Source of the DNA: Branchiostoma floridae
Taxonomy: Eukaryota > Chordata > Leptocardii > Amphioxiformes > Branchiostomatidae
Direction of reading: 5' to 3'
Assembly: GCF_000003815.2 (NCBI RefSeq)
Contig: NC_049982.1
Coordinates: forward strand, 20,924,737 to 20,988,736
DNA: 64,000 bases
Part shown: in pieces, positions 25,801 through 35,020 of the stretch
Numbering within the stretch: position 1 is the first letter of the stretch
Layout of the letters: the number at the start of each line of letters is the position of its first letter
Notes under the pieces: model-generated
Told to the model about the DNA's origin: nothing
Seen by the model: the letters and a program-made list of their open reading frames with translations, nothing else
Database searches by the model: none
Program-made: the position numbers and the translations under genes

Positions 25801-28800
25801 TTAAATGGATTCAACTTTTTCATCTTTGGGCCAAATGAGTTGAAATTTGGCATGGAGGTAGAGATAGCAAATACACCCAGCATTTTTTTCTAATTTTTTT
25901 GATAAAGACCTTAAAATTTGTTTCATTTAGGGTTTTTAGCCATTTTGGACGAAAAATATATATTTTGGGCCCCTGTACCCTGGTATTGCAACCTAATGAC
26001 CTGAAATGTGATACAGAGGTGCATTGGACATATGTCCACAGGACACAACCAACAAGTTTTGCATACATCACTTCAAAAATGAGTTATTTTGGGATTTGAG
26101 GCCATTTATGACTAAAAATATATATTTTTGGATCCTGTGCCCTTATATCAAACCCAAATGAACTGAAATTTGTTTTAAAGGTGTGTAGGATATGCGCCCA
26201 CATTATTTTATTTTTACTTTTGGAATACGTTACTTGCAATTCTTAAATTTAGGTATTTTAAGCTATTTTTATACTAAAAATATATAGTTTTGTATGCCTG
26301 ACTTAGCTAAATGGAAATAATATGGAGCATAATCCAGGTCATCTTCTTCCTGTATTGAGTCAGTAAACTAATTAATTCAAAACAACAAGACTTACATGCC
26401 TTCCGACATATTTACAATATATTCAACGGGGCCAATTACAACAACGAGTCGGCAAGAGGGATATTCATTCAATTTGGAATCAATGTAAGGGACATATCAA
26501 ATGCTGATTCTATGGTATATCTTACAGCTTAGCAATACTATTTGATTAGAATCTTAGTTTCAAAGCGGATATATATACATATAGGATTGTTATAATTTTC
26601 AGTTGATTTTGATCATAATTTAGATAGGCGTTTTGAAAAGGCAGCTCCTAATGAAAAAAAAAACATTTCATGCGGAAATTGAACCATCTTCAGTCCGCCA
26701 CGCCCACAGTTCCACGCTGGCACTATCCCGTGGTATAAATAATATCAAAATTATGGGATGACATCATATTAGCAATATATTTACAACAACGGGGCCAATT
26801 ACAACGAATCGGCAAGAGGGCTATTCATTCAATTTGAAATCAATGTAAGGTACATATCAAATGCTTATTCTATGGTATATATAACAATCTTACAGCTTAG
26901 CAATACTATTTGATAAGAGTCTTAGTTTCAAAGCGGATATATATACATATAGGATTGTTGTTGAGTGAGTAGAGTTCTGGATCCCTGCCGTGCTGTTGGC
27001 GGGTAGAGAGCGCAGAAGCATGGAGATGTCTGGAGAGCTGAGTCCTAGGTGAAAGTTCTCCATCTAACGCTGCACAAAGGGATAATAAGAAATTATTTAC
27101 AAACGTGACTTAAACGTTGACCCAAATGCAAAAAAGAGCGTAAAGCTAGGAGCTCACAAGCAGCCAAACGTGATATCATTTGTATGTTATTCTCACCTCA
27201 TTATGCAGCATATTCGTCTTCATCATGATCACCATCGCTATCCTCAGTGTCATCTTGGTTGTCCTCCTCGTCCGGTCTGTTGTCGCAGTCCATACATTTG
27301 CACATGTCTGTACACTTCAAGCCATTCTTCAAGCAGCTGCACTTAGTAATCTTGCATGCTTTTGAACATGAGCACGACAACAGCTCTAGTACAGCAGTTG
27401 GGGCCGGCTCGCCATCCATCCAATCAATTACCAGCTGATCTCCGTCCTTACACCAGCCCAAACCGATCGGGCTTGGAATTACAGGGTGGCTCTCCAGACT
27501 TTTCTTCCAGATTGCTGCAACGTAGTTTGCCCTCTTAGCGTGGTTATACAAACAATCAGCACACGGTGGGAGTTGGACAGAATCAATGCTGCCTCTCTTT
27601 GCACAGAACAACCTATATCTGAGCTCATTGACGTCGCTTGTGCCTGGTCGGGAAGAGTACATATGGCAAGTAAACTCCTCTAGTTTCTTGAAAAGCTCAT
27701 TTGAGAGCTCCCAATCCATTCCAACAAGTTTGAACATCTCCTGGAAGTCCCTGTTTTCCTTGACGAGCCGAAGTGCCCCCAGCTTCCCCCGGCCAGCAAA
27801 CGCACTCACACTATCGCATCCGGTAAACGCGTGCATTCCGAGTAGACTGCTGCAAATGTCCTGGCCCCAGACCTGTGCCGCATTCGTGATACTAACATAT
27901 TTTATTCTTGAGTGCGTCCCACACTTGACAAATATCGACGCTGGAATGGACTGCTTAAAAGCCAAACAGAGTAGGAAGACGTCTGTATCTTCTGATGACA
28001 CAATCACTGTGTTGTAGCCTGACCTGGCCGCATGTGCGACATGGAGTATGATTCTGGTGTCAGCTTCCTCCTGATTTGAGTTCAAGTCTCGAACGGGGAT
28101 GGCACTCTTTGCAGAAATCTTGTGACACTCTTCCTCACAGGCTATGTAAAGCACCTTGCTGTGTAGCTTTCTTCTGTATTTGTCTTTCTTCCATTCCTCG
28201 GTGACAAATCTTGTAAGTGACGTTTTATTCTTCGGGTTCAGTACAAATTTTCTCCACTGTAGTACTTTGTGTTCGGGCTGAATATTTCTGAATTCACTCC
28301 CACACTCAGATCCTCTACGTTCTCGTTCTGCAGACTTGATGGACTCCTGTCGATACACATCGAACACAACATCTATTCTGCTTGAGTGTGATCCTTCGTG
28401 CAAAATCATGTCGAGTAGGGAATCAGCGACTTCTGAAAACGTCTTTTGATCAGCTTTTAGCCTTTGTACAAGAGCCATGCCATCAATGATGCATGCAGAT
28501 GGGTGGGGAATATTATCCGCAGCCGGTACATTCTTCTGTACTTCCTTTGCTAGTGTAGACTTCGTAGTTTTTCGTAATGATCCATCTGCAGTAGCCAACG
28601 ACCACGGAAGAGGACCCAGAGGATGGCGAAGCACATCTCTCAGTTGGAGCTTTCTACTTTCCGCTATGATGATCATCTGACCGAACAGAGCCATGTCAGC
28701 TTTAAGAATGATCTCCTTGGTCGTTTTAGCTTTGAACTTGACCTTCTTGTTCAGCTCAGAGAATGTATGGAGCTTGGCTTTCTTCAGTGTGTCGTGGAAC

Positions 28801-31800
28801 TGGGCCTGTTGTGTGTCTTTGTTGATTTCGAGGCGCTGCATGCGGAACGATTTGTATGCCTCTTCACCAACGACTTTCGCATTAAGTAGGTCCTTTTCTA
28901 TCTTTGGGGTAGCAAACCTCCCGGTTGACAGACATACCAAGTCTTGATGTTCGCTGTTGAATGGATTTATCCAGAAACGTTCCAGCATAAGAACAAGTGC
29001 GATCACATCAGCTTCGTCTCTTGCAATTCTGCTACTCTGGAGGTCAGTATGCTCAGAATGAGCCTTATGTTCATCTAGCATATCCCTCAACTGCTTCAGA
29101 AACAGGCTTCGGTATTCAGCGACAAGATAGTACTTGCAGATCGCCCCAGGCTTGAGACTGAACCCTTTAGTACCTCCTGACGTTTGTGTGTCCTTGTTAA
29201 CTGTTTCTTCGCATGTCTGATCTACCGGTATACGGCCAAATGGATTGTGGTCACCGATCTGCACTGAGAACCCACCAGAATTCAGATAGTTGAAGGCTTC
29301 AGGATGGGTTTCGTTAAGGTGAGACATGTCAAATAGGTAGGCAGGCAGGTACCGCGCATAGTTAACCTTGTCGTAGGCAAAGCACCAAGGTATCATCTGT
29401 GCTATTGCAGATAGATGTAACTCCCAGTCTCCTTCTCTTGAAGCCCTCACCAAGTTAAGCATGATCTCCACAATCTCAATGTACGACATCCAGAAGCTTG
29501 CTAACTTCCCTTTACTGTGGCGAAGAAACTCGAGGTGTTCATCGTAGAGTTTGACAAACTTGGCGAACTTCTGGTTTGCCAAAACCTTCTCCTGTTCATC
29601 CTGGCAGACATCATTGTAGAGAGGTTTCAAGCTCGCGAAGACATCCTTCACCAATTTCTGTTTCGCAGGTGATTTCTCTATCCACTTCAAAAAGTGCTTC
29701 CAAACAAGTCGTTGGAGTGCTTCGTACATCAGTTTGTGGAACCGGATTGCCCTGTTGTATTTGCGCCCTTCAAGCACTCCCGTGACTGACCCTTCTGCTA
29801 TCACTCCTGACTCTATGCAGATGTCCCTCAGACCCGCGTCTTCAAATCGCTTCCCGATGATTGACAACAGGGTGAGTAGCGTGTGAAACATACCCATTCT
29901 TGGGACAATGTCCTTGAATGTTTGAGGGTGTTTCCACATGATCTCTGTGACCTTAGCATATAGAGCCTGGTCGAAAACCAGCACTATGCTCTTAAGGTGT
30001 AGTGCGTCTTTGATTTTTAGTGACCTCATCAGGATTTCATGGACAGTCGACATGTTAGTAGCTGGTGCATCTATTGTGGGGAGGTACCCTATGCTGTCTT
30101 TGATGACGTCAGTTTCATTACGGACTAAAATGTTGTATCCGGTCCATCCGCTTACTCTCTGGCTGATTTCTCCATGTAGACGCACCAAAATCCACAGTAG
30201 GTTTCTTCTTCTCGCACTCTCTATTGCATCCTGGCAAGTGACATCTACATACCCTCTTGTCTTGGGGCCTTGGCGCTCTCCTGAATTATAAATTGGTAGG
30301 CTGACGACATCTTGCGGCTCGACGCTTCTTCTCTTACTTTTGGGTATTACTGGTGATTGCTCGCTGTAGAAACGTGGTCCAAAATGCCTTGCCTGTACTG
30401 CTATTCCGTTTACACGATGCGAGGTACCTTCGCCTGAAAGGGTCTCTTCAAGTCTGTCAATATTGTCCCATGCCAATGTGGTACTAACATAAGGCTGGAT
30501 GTTGTCTGGCAATGGGGTTTCGCTGTTTTGTTCCATTTTCTGCAGACAGAGAGCAGTGTTTATTTCCTCGAGCTGAGAATATGAGATGCCATGACCACAG
30601 CGATTGAGCATGGACACAAGCTCGACGTTGTTTGTCAAAGTCTTCACTGCATATGGTAGAAGGACGTGCTTAGGTGGCTTAATCTGTCCCCTGCTTACTC
30701 CAAACATGAGATCTTGAGCATAGGACTTCATCAATCGCTTTACTCGTGCATTGCATTCATCCACTGACACCTCTTTGCTGCCAGTAAGCAAGGTACTCAA
30801 AAAGGCAATCAGCTCTTGAGGAATGTCCAGCGCATTGTCATCGAGCTCTGCAGGGCGTGGCGGCCAAGACATAGTGCGTTCTTTGCTCAAGATAGCATTG
30901 CGAATATCTATTGCAGCTTGCTCTATGTTGGATAATGTCTTCGATGTGCCGTCATCCTTCTCGGCCATCAAAACAGTTAGCAAATTCTTGGCCATGTTCA
31001 TGGGTGTCAAGTTAGCGGGGATGAGAAACACTCCGGGTGTATCGTCGAGCAAAGTTTCAAACTTGAGCATCGCACCAAACTCTGCCTCCAGATGTCTTCT
31101 GATGTGTTTTTTCGAGGAAGGCTTACACTCCTTGATGCCCAGAGAGGTTAGATACTCAACAAGTAAGGCCGTTATTTCCGACATGCGGACAACTCTCTCC
31201 TTTTCTATCACATCCGATCTGATGTAGTGATAAAGCATCTGGTAAGCGTCGGTCTCAAGACGGGCATATTCATCATCTGCAGATTCACTCTTTCTCTCAT
31301 AGTTCAGAGTGCAGCTTGCTTCTGGTCTAGTGTAACTCTTGTAACAACTCCTGTGATAATACGCTTCTGCTGCGACTAATTCCCGGGTCACGATTGCAAG
31401 AATCTTGCTGTCATTCTTTTCTGTGGCTATCTGCCTGATGGTGTTGTCTGCCCGCATATCGCAACACTGTACTAACGTCTCACGGCTGTTTGTGCCCTTC
31501 ACATATTTGCTTGTCTTGTCACAGAAAATACAAAGACGTTCGTACGTTTTATTCGGGCTACATTTTCCTCTACTGGGAAGCCGCTTAGCTGTCTCGTCGC
31601 CACAACTTTCTGTTTCCTGCATTTTGTCAAGTAACTTCTTCATTGTAAACACACTTCTGCATTTCCGATGATACTTGATGTCCGGAATTTCTCCTTCCTT
31701 TACAGATGAAGCGATGTCTAAGAGTACTTGATGTTTGCGTATCTCTGCAGCACGCAAAAGGGTTTTCCAAGACTCTGCATCTTTTAGATGGACTAGATTT

Positions 31801-33586
31801 TCAGCGGTTTCGTTTGTGCAATGGATAGCACAACCATTTGGTTCCGATTCTACTGTGTCTAATTCACCACAATGATTGGTGTATTCATCTTCCTTGCGTT
31901 GTATCTTCTTCCGATCTTCGCCATTGATCTCCACAGCCTTTCTTTTTGCCCCTTATGACGTAAAAAAGTAGGCACCGTCACTTTAAGGTTTGGTTAATCT
32001 TTTCTATAGTGAATAGCTCAGAAGTTGATTAAGTTGAAACAAGAATCGTTCACTTGATAATGCTGAAACTAAATGGCGAAATAAACATTTGAAACACTAC
32101 ATCAACATTGTATTTCTGCCTGAGTGTATACTTTCATGATCGTCCTAGCTTTACCTATATTTCAACACATACGTGTATCATCTTTTCTTTAAAGTGGATA
32201 AATAGACGATGACTTTCATGGAAAGTTCGACAAAGTTTCGCAGCCGTATTTTAGTCTGAATCCATACGAAGTAAAAAGTACTCACGTGGTTCTCCCGATG
32301 CACTGCGACTGCGTGAACGAGAGCACGGCATCTTGGCTTGCCTCAGATCAAATTCTCCAGGGCAGAGGTATCCATTTCAAGGCGCATAAAAAACGCACAT
32401 CCATTTCTAGCGATAAGCTGACTTTTTGTAAGACAAACTGTTATAGAATGCGTTCGCGAATGCACTCGAAAATTCGAAAAAATTGTGAAGAATCGAACAT
32501 GAGATCGAAAGGAAACTGCTACATTGAAAGCAACTGCTCATTACCCACCGAAAAGCCTCGCCAATCGGAATATCCATGTACGCCAAATGCCAGCTTTTTG
32601 TAAAAGTACTTGTTTTTATTAAAAGGGCAAATAAACATTTAAAAAAATGTCTTGTTTCGGCAAGCTTTGGATTTAGGATCGATTTTGCTTTGAACGCAAT
32701 TCGTAAAAAATGTAGAGAAAAAAGTCGGAGTTAACGGTACGTTACGTCAGATACCATTAACAACATGTGATGCCAAGGAACGATTGATTGACCATTAACA
32801 GGTGAAAATCGCAATGTGAAAAATGGCCGTTGCCATGGCAACCGGTGAACACCACTTTACCACAAACTTAACCATTTTTGTATGTATGGACCAATGCCCT
32901 ACTACCACCCCAAATGTTGAGAAAAAACAACATTTTGACTCGGCCACGTGGATTGTTTTATAGAGAGTCTCTTGAATTACCCATGATGCATTGCGATATT
33001 CGCAGCAATTTATTAAAAATGTCCGTTGGGTGTAATCATTGAAATACCCGTAACTCCTGATAGAATTGACGAATTTTGTTGCTTTAAAGCCCAAAATGCA
33101 GATTAAGACATGGCAAATCAAGAAAACGTATCAAACAAGGCCCCATAGGCAAGCCAAATAAATGACTGGTTTTGGAAAGTAAACAATGTCATTTTTACTC
33201 AAAAATTACCCCCAAAATTAGCCTTTGAAGACTCATAACTTCCTCAAGATACTAAATACTGACAAAAAACTTACTATTTTGTAATATTTGGGGTGTTTTT
33301 CACCTATCAACCAATTTTCAATGAAAATTATTGATCTTTTACATATTTCTCCCGTCCTTTTCAATAAATGACCAAACGGCCAGGTCAATTTGGATGACGT
33401 CACTTGGTCACGTGATTACAGTAAGAAAGCTGTGCATGACAACTGGTTATCATAGCTTGAAATAAACTTTGGACACTGCTAATACAAAAAATCCATGATA
33501 GCACTTGTCCCTTTCGGTGGTACCAAAAACCCCTCTGGCCCATGGACTAGTAGCCACGCCACAGCAGAAAAACAACACCGAGACAT
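10805..33586 (-). CDS. Copper-only SOD-repeat protein (six SOD-like domains, GPI-anchor signal); exon 1 interrupted by a transposon
   Basis: Predicted extracellular protein, about 1025 residues once exon 1 is rejoined. Exons (descending): 33586-33550 plus 25206-25201 (one exon split by the element), 20113-19825, 19527-17574, 17316-17233, 12949-12833, 12534-12390, 12148-12025, 11814-11693, 11315-11220, 10908-10805 (TGA). All junctions are GT-AG and in phase. Residues 1-22 form a signal peptide. SOD-like domains follow: A and B lack the metal histidines; C (H311, H313, H335, H402), D (H469, H471, H492, H562), E (H629, H631, H651, H716) and F (H797, H799, H820, H886) keep the HxH, GH and IH copper ligands. 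Zinc ligands are mostly lost: GDLSGK is kept, but the preceding His is replaced by Y or E. Residues 992-1025 end in a hydrophobic tail after SATTWSK, as in GPI signals. This matches the animal CSRP family; enzymatic activity is not implied. Confidence 0.9.
15599..16080 (+). repeat. Perfect tandem duplication, 2 x 241 bp
   Basis: 15599-15839 and 15840-16080 are identical base for base by eye, in an intron of the SOD-repeat gene. No ORF or inverted ends are evident. Identity this high means a very recent duplication or an assembly artefact from two haplotypes. Confidence 0.92.
20204..20536. mobile_element. Palindromic MITE (20214-20526) with 10-bp flanking direct repeats
   Basis: AACCTGGAATCCAGTCTCTC at the left edge is mirrored by GAGACTGGATTCCAGGTT at the right. 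The arms stay complementary, with mismatches, for most of the roughly 312 bp around a GGCCTAGCGAGGCC-like centre. The direct repeat ATACACAAAC occurs at 20204-20213 and 20527-20536. The element is GC-rich compared with its surroundings and lies in intron 1 of the SOD-repeat gene, about 100 bp upstream of the exon-2 acceptor. Confidence 0.85.
21262..22326. mobile_element. hAT-like non-autonomous transposon, about 1.07 kb, 8-bp TSD
   Basis: The left end TAGGGCTGGGTACCGGTAC is inverted at the right as GTACCGGTACCCACCCCTAA. The 8-bp direct repeat GCCCTATC flanks it at 21254-21261 and 22327-22334. Subterminal arrays of GCGCGTGAAAA (about 21638-21690) reappear inverted as TTTTTCACGCGC (about 22188-22235), and GGACCTG repeats lie inside the right end. 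No transposase frame is present, so it would need a transposase in trans. Confidence 0.88.
22335..25200. other. Intron 1 of the SOD-repeat gene, left of the big transposon
   Basis: No coding exon was found here. A weak inverted pair (GGTCTGCCTAAACACCTCAA near 22779 and its divergent complement near 23178) suggests an old MITE. A CCTGGATACCATCC-type fragment near 24168 belongs to the family seen at 63576-63653. Position 25200 is the G of the exon-1 donor, read GTGAGT on the minus strand. Confidence 0.6.
25201..25209 (-). other. 3' fragment of SOD-repeat exon 1 plus left TSD copy
   Basis: On the minus strand this reads TACTTGTCG followed by the donor GTGAGTAAAA. TAC is the transposon's target duplication (GTA on the plus strand, 25207-25209). 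Joined to 33586-33550 without the element and without one TSD copy, the frame reads MSRCCFSAVAWLLV plus one G. That G completes the first codon of exon 2 (GG at 20113-20112), giving ...LLVGLTVCGGG. Confidence 0.88.
25210..25224 (+). repeat. Left terminal inverted repeat of the 8.34-kb element
   Basis: TAGTCCATGGGCCAG; the first 15 bases are identical to the reverse complement of 33535-33549. The outer base sits next to GTA, the proposed target duplication. Confidence 0.9.
25775..26310 (+). repeat. Degenerate tandem array, roughly 170-bp units, inside the transposon
   Basis: Three to four units each contain AAATGAnnTGAAATTTG, then a GGTGnATnnGnATATG-like stretch, then TTTnAGCCATTTTnGACnAAAA followed by ATATATATTTT. 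Unit starts are near 25830, 26000 and 26150. They are diverged from one another. The array lies between the left end and the 3' end of the ORF. Confidence 0.65.
26411..26960 (+). repeat. Direct repeat pair (about 180 bp each) inside the transposon
   Basis: 26411-26590 and 26771-26960 share GGGGCCAATTACAAC, TCGGCAAGAGGG, ATTCATTCAATTTG, TCTATGGTATAT and AAGCGGATATATATACATAT in the same order. The copies are about 93-95% alike by eye, apart from a small insertion. The spacer holds a TATAAATAA box (about 26734) that could be a promoter reading away from the ORF, with no gene visible after it. Confidence 0.8.
27201..31934 (-). CDS. Transposon protein, 1577 aa: Cys/His modules, putative transposase core, XPG-type nuclease, CXC domain
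   Basis: Single intact exon. Residues 35-100 and 130-205 are two related modules ending YHRKCRSVFT and YHRSCYKSYT, the second starting CIFC, so probably metal-binding. A central region (about 575-950) has FDQ (D655), then VNYARYLPAYLFDMSHLNETHPEAF and NPFGRIPVDQTCEETVNKDTQ (D905, E909, E910). Such NY.RYLP...HPE...E blocks recur in multicopy, intronless invertebrate proteins and may hold a DDE-type catalytic site (inference). Residues about 1147-1400 look like an XPG/FEN nuclease: IDGMAL (D1151), VVFDVYRQESIKSAER (D1192), NQEEADT (E1289, E1290, D1292), SSEDTDVF (E1315, D1316, D1318) and TGCDS (D1374). Residues 1521-1552 form a tesmin/TSO1-like CXC block (CSCSKAC...CSC...LKCTDMCKCMDC), then an acidic tail. 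No nonsense codon or frameshift is seen. Confidence 0.85.
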   Translation of the reverse strand: MEINGEDRKKIQRKEDEYTNHCGELDTVESEPNGCAIHCTNETAENLVHLKDAESWKTLLRAAEIRKHQVLLDIASSVKEGEIPDIKYHRKCRSVFTMKKLLDKMQETESCGDETAKRLPSRGKCSPNKTYERLCIFCDKTSKYVKGTNSRETLVQCCDMRADNTIRQIATEKNDSKILAIVTRELVAAEAYYHRSCYKSYTRPEASCTLNYERKSESADDEYARLETDAYQMLYHYIRSDVIEKERVVRMSEITALLVEYLTSLGIKECKPSSKKHIRRHLEAEFGAMLKFETLLDDTPGVFLIPANLTPMNMAKNLLTVLMAEKDDGTSKTLSNIEQAAIDIRNAILSKERTMSWPPRPAELDDNALDIPQELIAFLSTLLTGSKEVSVDECNARVKRLMKSYAQDLMFGVSRGQIKPPKHVLLPYAVKTLTNNVELVSMLNRCGHGISYSQLEEINTALCLQKMEQNSETPLPDNIQPYVSTTLAWDNIDRLEETLSGEGTSHRVNGIAVQARHFGPRFYSEQSPVIPKSKRRSVEPQDVVSLPIYNSGERQGPKTRGYVDVTCQDAIESARRRNLLWILVRLHGEISQRVSGWTGYNILVRNETDVIKDSIGYLPTIDAPATNMSTVHEILMRSLKIKDALHLKSIVLVFDQALYAKVTEIMWKHPQTFKDIVPRMGMFHTLLTLLSIIGKRFEDAGLRDICIESGVIAEGSVTGVLEGRKYNRAIRFHKLMYEALQRLVWKHFLKWIEKSPAKQKLVKDVFASLKPLYNDVCQDEQEKVLANQKFAKFVKLYDEHLEFLRHSKGKLASFWMSYIEIVEIMLNLVRASREGDWELHLSAIAQMIPWCFAYDKVNYARYLPAYLFDMSHLNETHPEAFNYLNSGGFSVQIGDHNPFGRIPVDQTCEETVNKDTQTSGGTKGFSLKPGAICKYYLVAEYRSLFLKQLRDMLDEHKAHSEHTDLQSSRIARDEADVIALVLMLERFWINPFNSEHQDLVCLSTGRFATPKIEKDLLNAKVVGEEAYKSFRMQRLEINKDTQQAQFHDTLKKAKLHTFSELNKKVKFKAKTTKEIILKADMALFGQMIIIAESRKLQLRDVLRHPLGPLPWSLATADGSLRKTTKSTLAKEVQKNVPAADNIPHPSACIIDGMALVQRLKADQKTFSEVADSLLDMILHEGSHSSRIDVVFDVYRQESIKSAERERRGSECGSEFRNIQPEHKVLQWRKFVLNPKNKTSLTRFVTEEWKKDKYRRKLHSKVLYIACEEECHKISAKSAIPVRDLNSNQEEADTRIILHVAHAARSGYNTVIVSSEDTDVFLLCLAFKQSIPASIFVKCGTHSRIKYVSITNAAQVWGQDICSSLLGMHAFTGCDSVSAFAGRGKLGALRLVKENRDFQEMFKLVGMDWELSNELFKKLEEFTCHMYSSRPGTSDVNELRYRLFCAKRGSIDSVQLPPCADCLYNHAKRANYVAAIWKKSLESHPVIPSPIGLGWCKDGDQLVIDWMDGEPAPTAVLELLSCSCSKACKITKCSCLKNGLKCTDMCKCMDCDNRPDEEDNQDDTEDSDGDHDEDEYAA
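33535..33549 (-). repeat. Right terminal inverted repeat of the 8.34-kb element
   Basis: Reads CTGGCCCATGGACTA on the plus strand, the exact complement of the left end. It is followed by GTA (33550-33552), matching GTA before the left end. Confidence 0.9.
33550..33586 (-). other. 5' fragment of SOD-repeat exon 1 (start codon and signal peptide) plus right TSD copy
   Basis: The minus strand starts with ATG at 33586-33584 and encodes MSRCCFSAVAWL before the element interrupts it. A hydrophobic stretch after a short basic/cysteine start is as expected for a signal peptide. The downstream remainder of the exon is at 25201-25206, 8.3 kb away. Confidence 0.87.
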
Positions 33587-34160
33587 ATTTGCGTCTGGTT
33601 TTGAATATTCAGCTCCGGTGGAAACGCTGCTGCCGCTGACCTAAAGTTTGTTACTGTGGGAGCCCCGTCAGTACGTCAGTAAGTCATCTGACTTCGGAAC
33701 TTTCTGACTTCTTCAGTCTGTGTTTACTTAAAACAAATGGTATCGTCCGGGATCGGGAGTTTTTTACTAGGCAATTTATGGAACAAAATTCGGATTTCTA
33801 CCATAACCAATACAAGACATATAGATTGTCTTTTCAGTTTATTTTACGTTCTTGAAATTAGCAGTTTATTAAACCTTTTGTGATTAAAAAGGTTATGATA
33901 TAGCTACTTTTGTTTGCTAACCCCTCTTTCTTTTATATGGCACAGTCTGCCACCCTGAGTGGATCCGCCCCAAATTATACTGTACTGTAGCTGACAATCT
34001 TCAAGCAGATCCTACGGTGCCATAAGATAGTATCAAAGCTGGCCAGGAAGTATAGCCGGCTAAGGGAGTCAAACGGGCACCGGGAAATTTGATACTATAC
34101 ATTACGCACCGTGGATCTGGTTGGAGATTAGCCTTGACATGTATACTTTCAATCTTTCAA

Positions 34161-34310
34161 AGCAGAGGTTAGGCTCCGGCTGTTTTTGACGTTTTTAAAA
34201 TCATTTTAGTCGTTTTAAACTGGCTGACAGACTTCAAGAAACGTAAGTAAATAGAAAGCCCGATATAAACGACTAAAAACGTCAAAAACAGCCAGAGCCT
34301 AACCTCTGCT
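34161..34310. repeat. 150-bp inverted repeat (foldback MITE)
   Basis: AGCAGAGGTTAGGCTCCGGC continuing to TGTTTTTGACGTTTTTA (34161-34197) is mirrored by AAAAACGTCAAAAACAGCC and AGAGCCTAACCTCTGCT (34275-34310), with one mismatch in the arm. The spacer is about 70 bp. No clear target duplication was identified. Confidence 0.85.
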
Positions 34311-35020
34311 TGTACTAGTATACCAGGACTACAGGCCACACGTGTACAGGACAGGTTTTTGCTGTGAGAAAAGCCGGTATGTTTCCAGGCCTGGTTTCCA
34401 AGTTGCTCAATCTACAAGATACTATAGTGCATGGGTTATCGTAAGATTTTCTGACCGCCACATTTTTTGTCATGATACACTTGCCGAGGAGCAAATCTGG
34501 TCCGAAGACCAGCGTTACTGTTTGACGTTGTTTGGCGACTGACACGGTAGTAGTTTTACGCTTTACTCCAGGGTTCAACTTGACCGACAAAGTCATTACA
34601 TTTACAACCTGGTTAATACACATCTGGCAAGATTGATGAAGCGAAGTGAATGTATTAGCCGCCGCGCACAAGGTCAGTGACACTTTTTGACCGGTTCCAA
34701 TCAATAGGTTCATGTGCCTATTGTTACTGTTAGTGCAGGGTCCAATAATTGCCGTCTGCCGAGTAATTACCCTGACACCGGTTTATTGAGTATACTCTCG
34801 AGAGTACTGTTCCATGAAACTTCCATCATACCAAGGGCATACTATAGTATACTCGTGGGCCTTCGGGCGAGACAATTTGCAAGCAGAAGTTTGTAGAGAT
34901 TTTAGAAGAAGGGGTCGCGCTGTAGAAACTAATCCACGCAGCAGTACCCCATTTTACAATACATTTGGAGCGACAACGGCACGGTCGAGTTGTGCTGGTT
35001 GACGTAAAGCACACAACAAA

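Larger units (their letters stand above)
25210..33549 (-). mobile_element. Large DNA transposon (8340 bp), Academ-like candidate
   Basis: The left terminus TAGTCCATGGGCCAG is repeated exactly and inverted at 33535-33549. GTA occurs directly outside both ends (25207-25209 and 33550-33552). Beyond the 15 identical bases the termini stay related but diverged for several hundred bases: AAAGGGACAA, ATCACGTGA, GTGACGTCA and GGTTGCCATGGCAACGG appear in the same order inward from each end. One intronless ORF (27201-31934, minus) is intact, arguing for a recent, possibly autonomous copy. The 3-bp duplication and an XPG-type nuclease in the ORF recall the Academ superfamily as I know it. PIF/Harbinger and CACTA also make 3-bp duplications, but neither their termini nor their proteins look like this. 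Confidence 0.88.

Noticed and set aside
32286-32603. 105-codon plus-strand frame upstream of the transposon ORF
   Set aside because: Cys- and Lys-rich but without a recognisable motif, promoter or conservation that I can judge. Could be a second transposon gene, but support is too thin.
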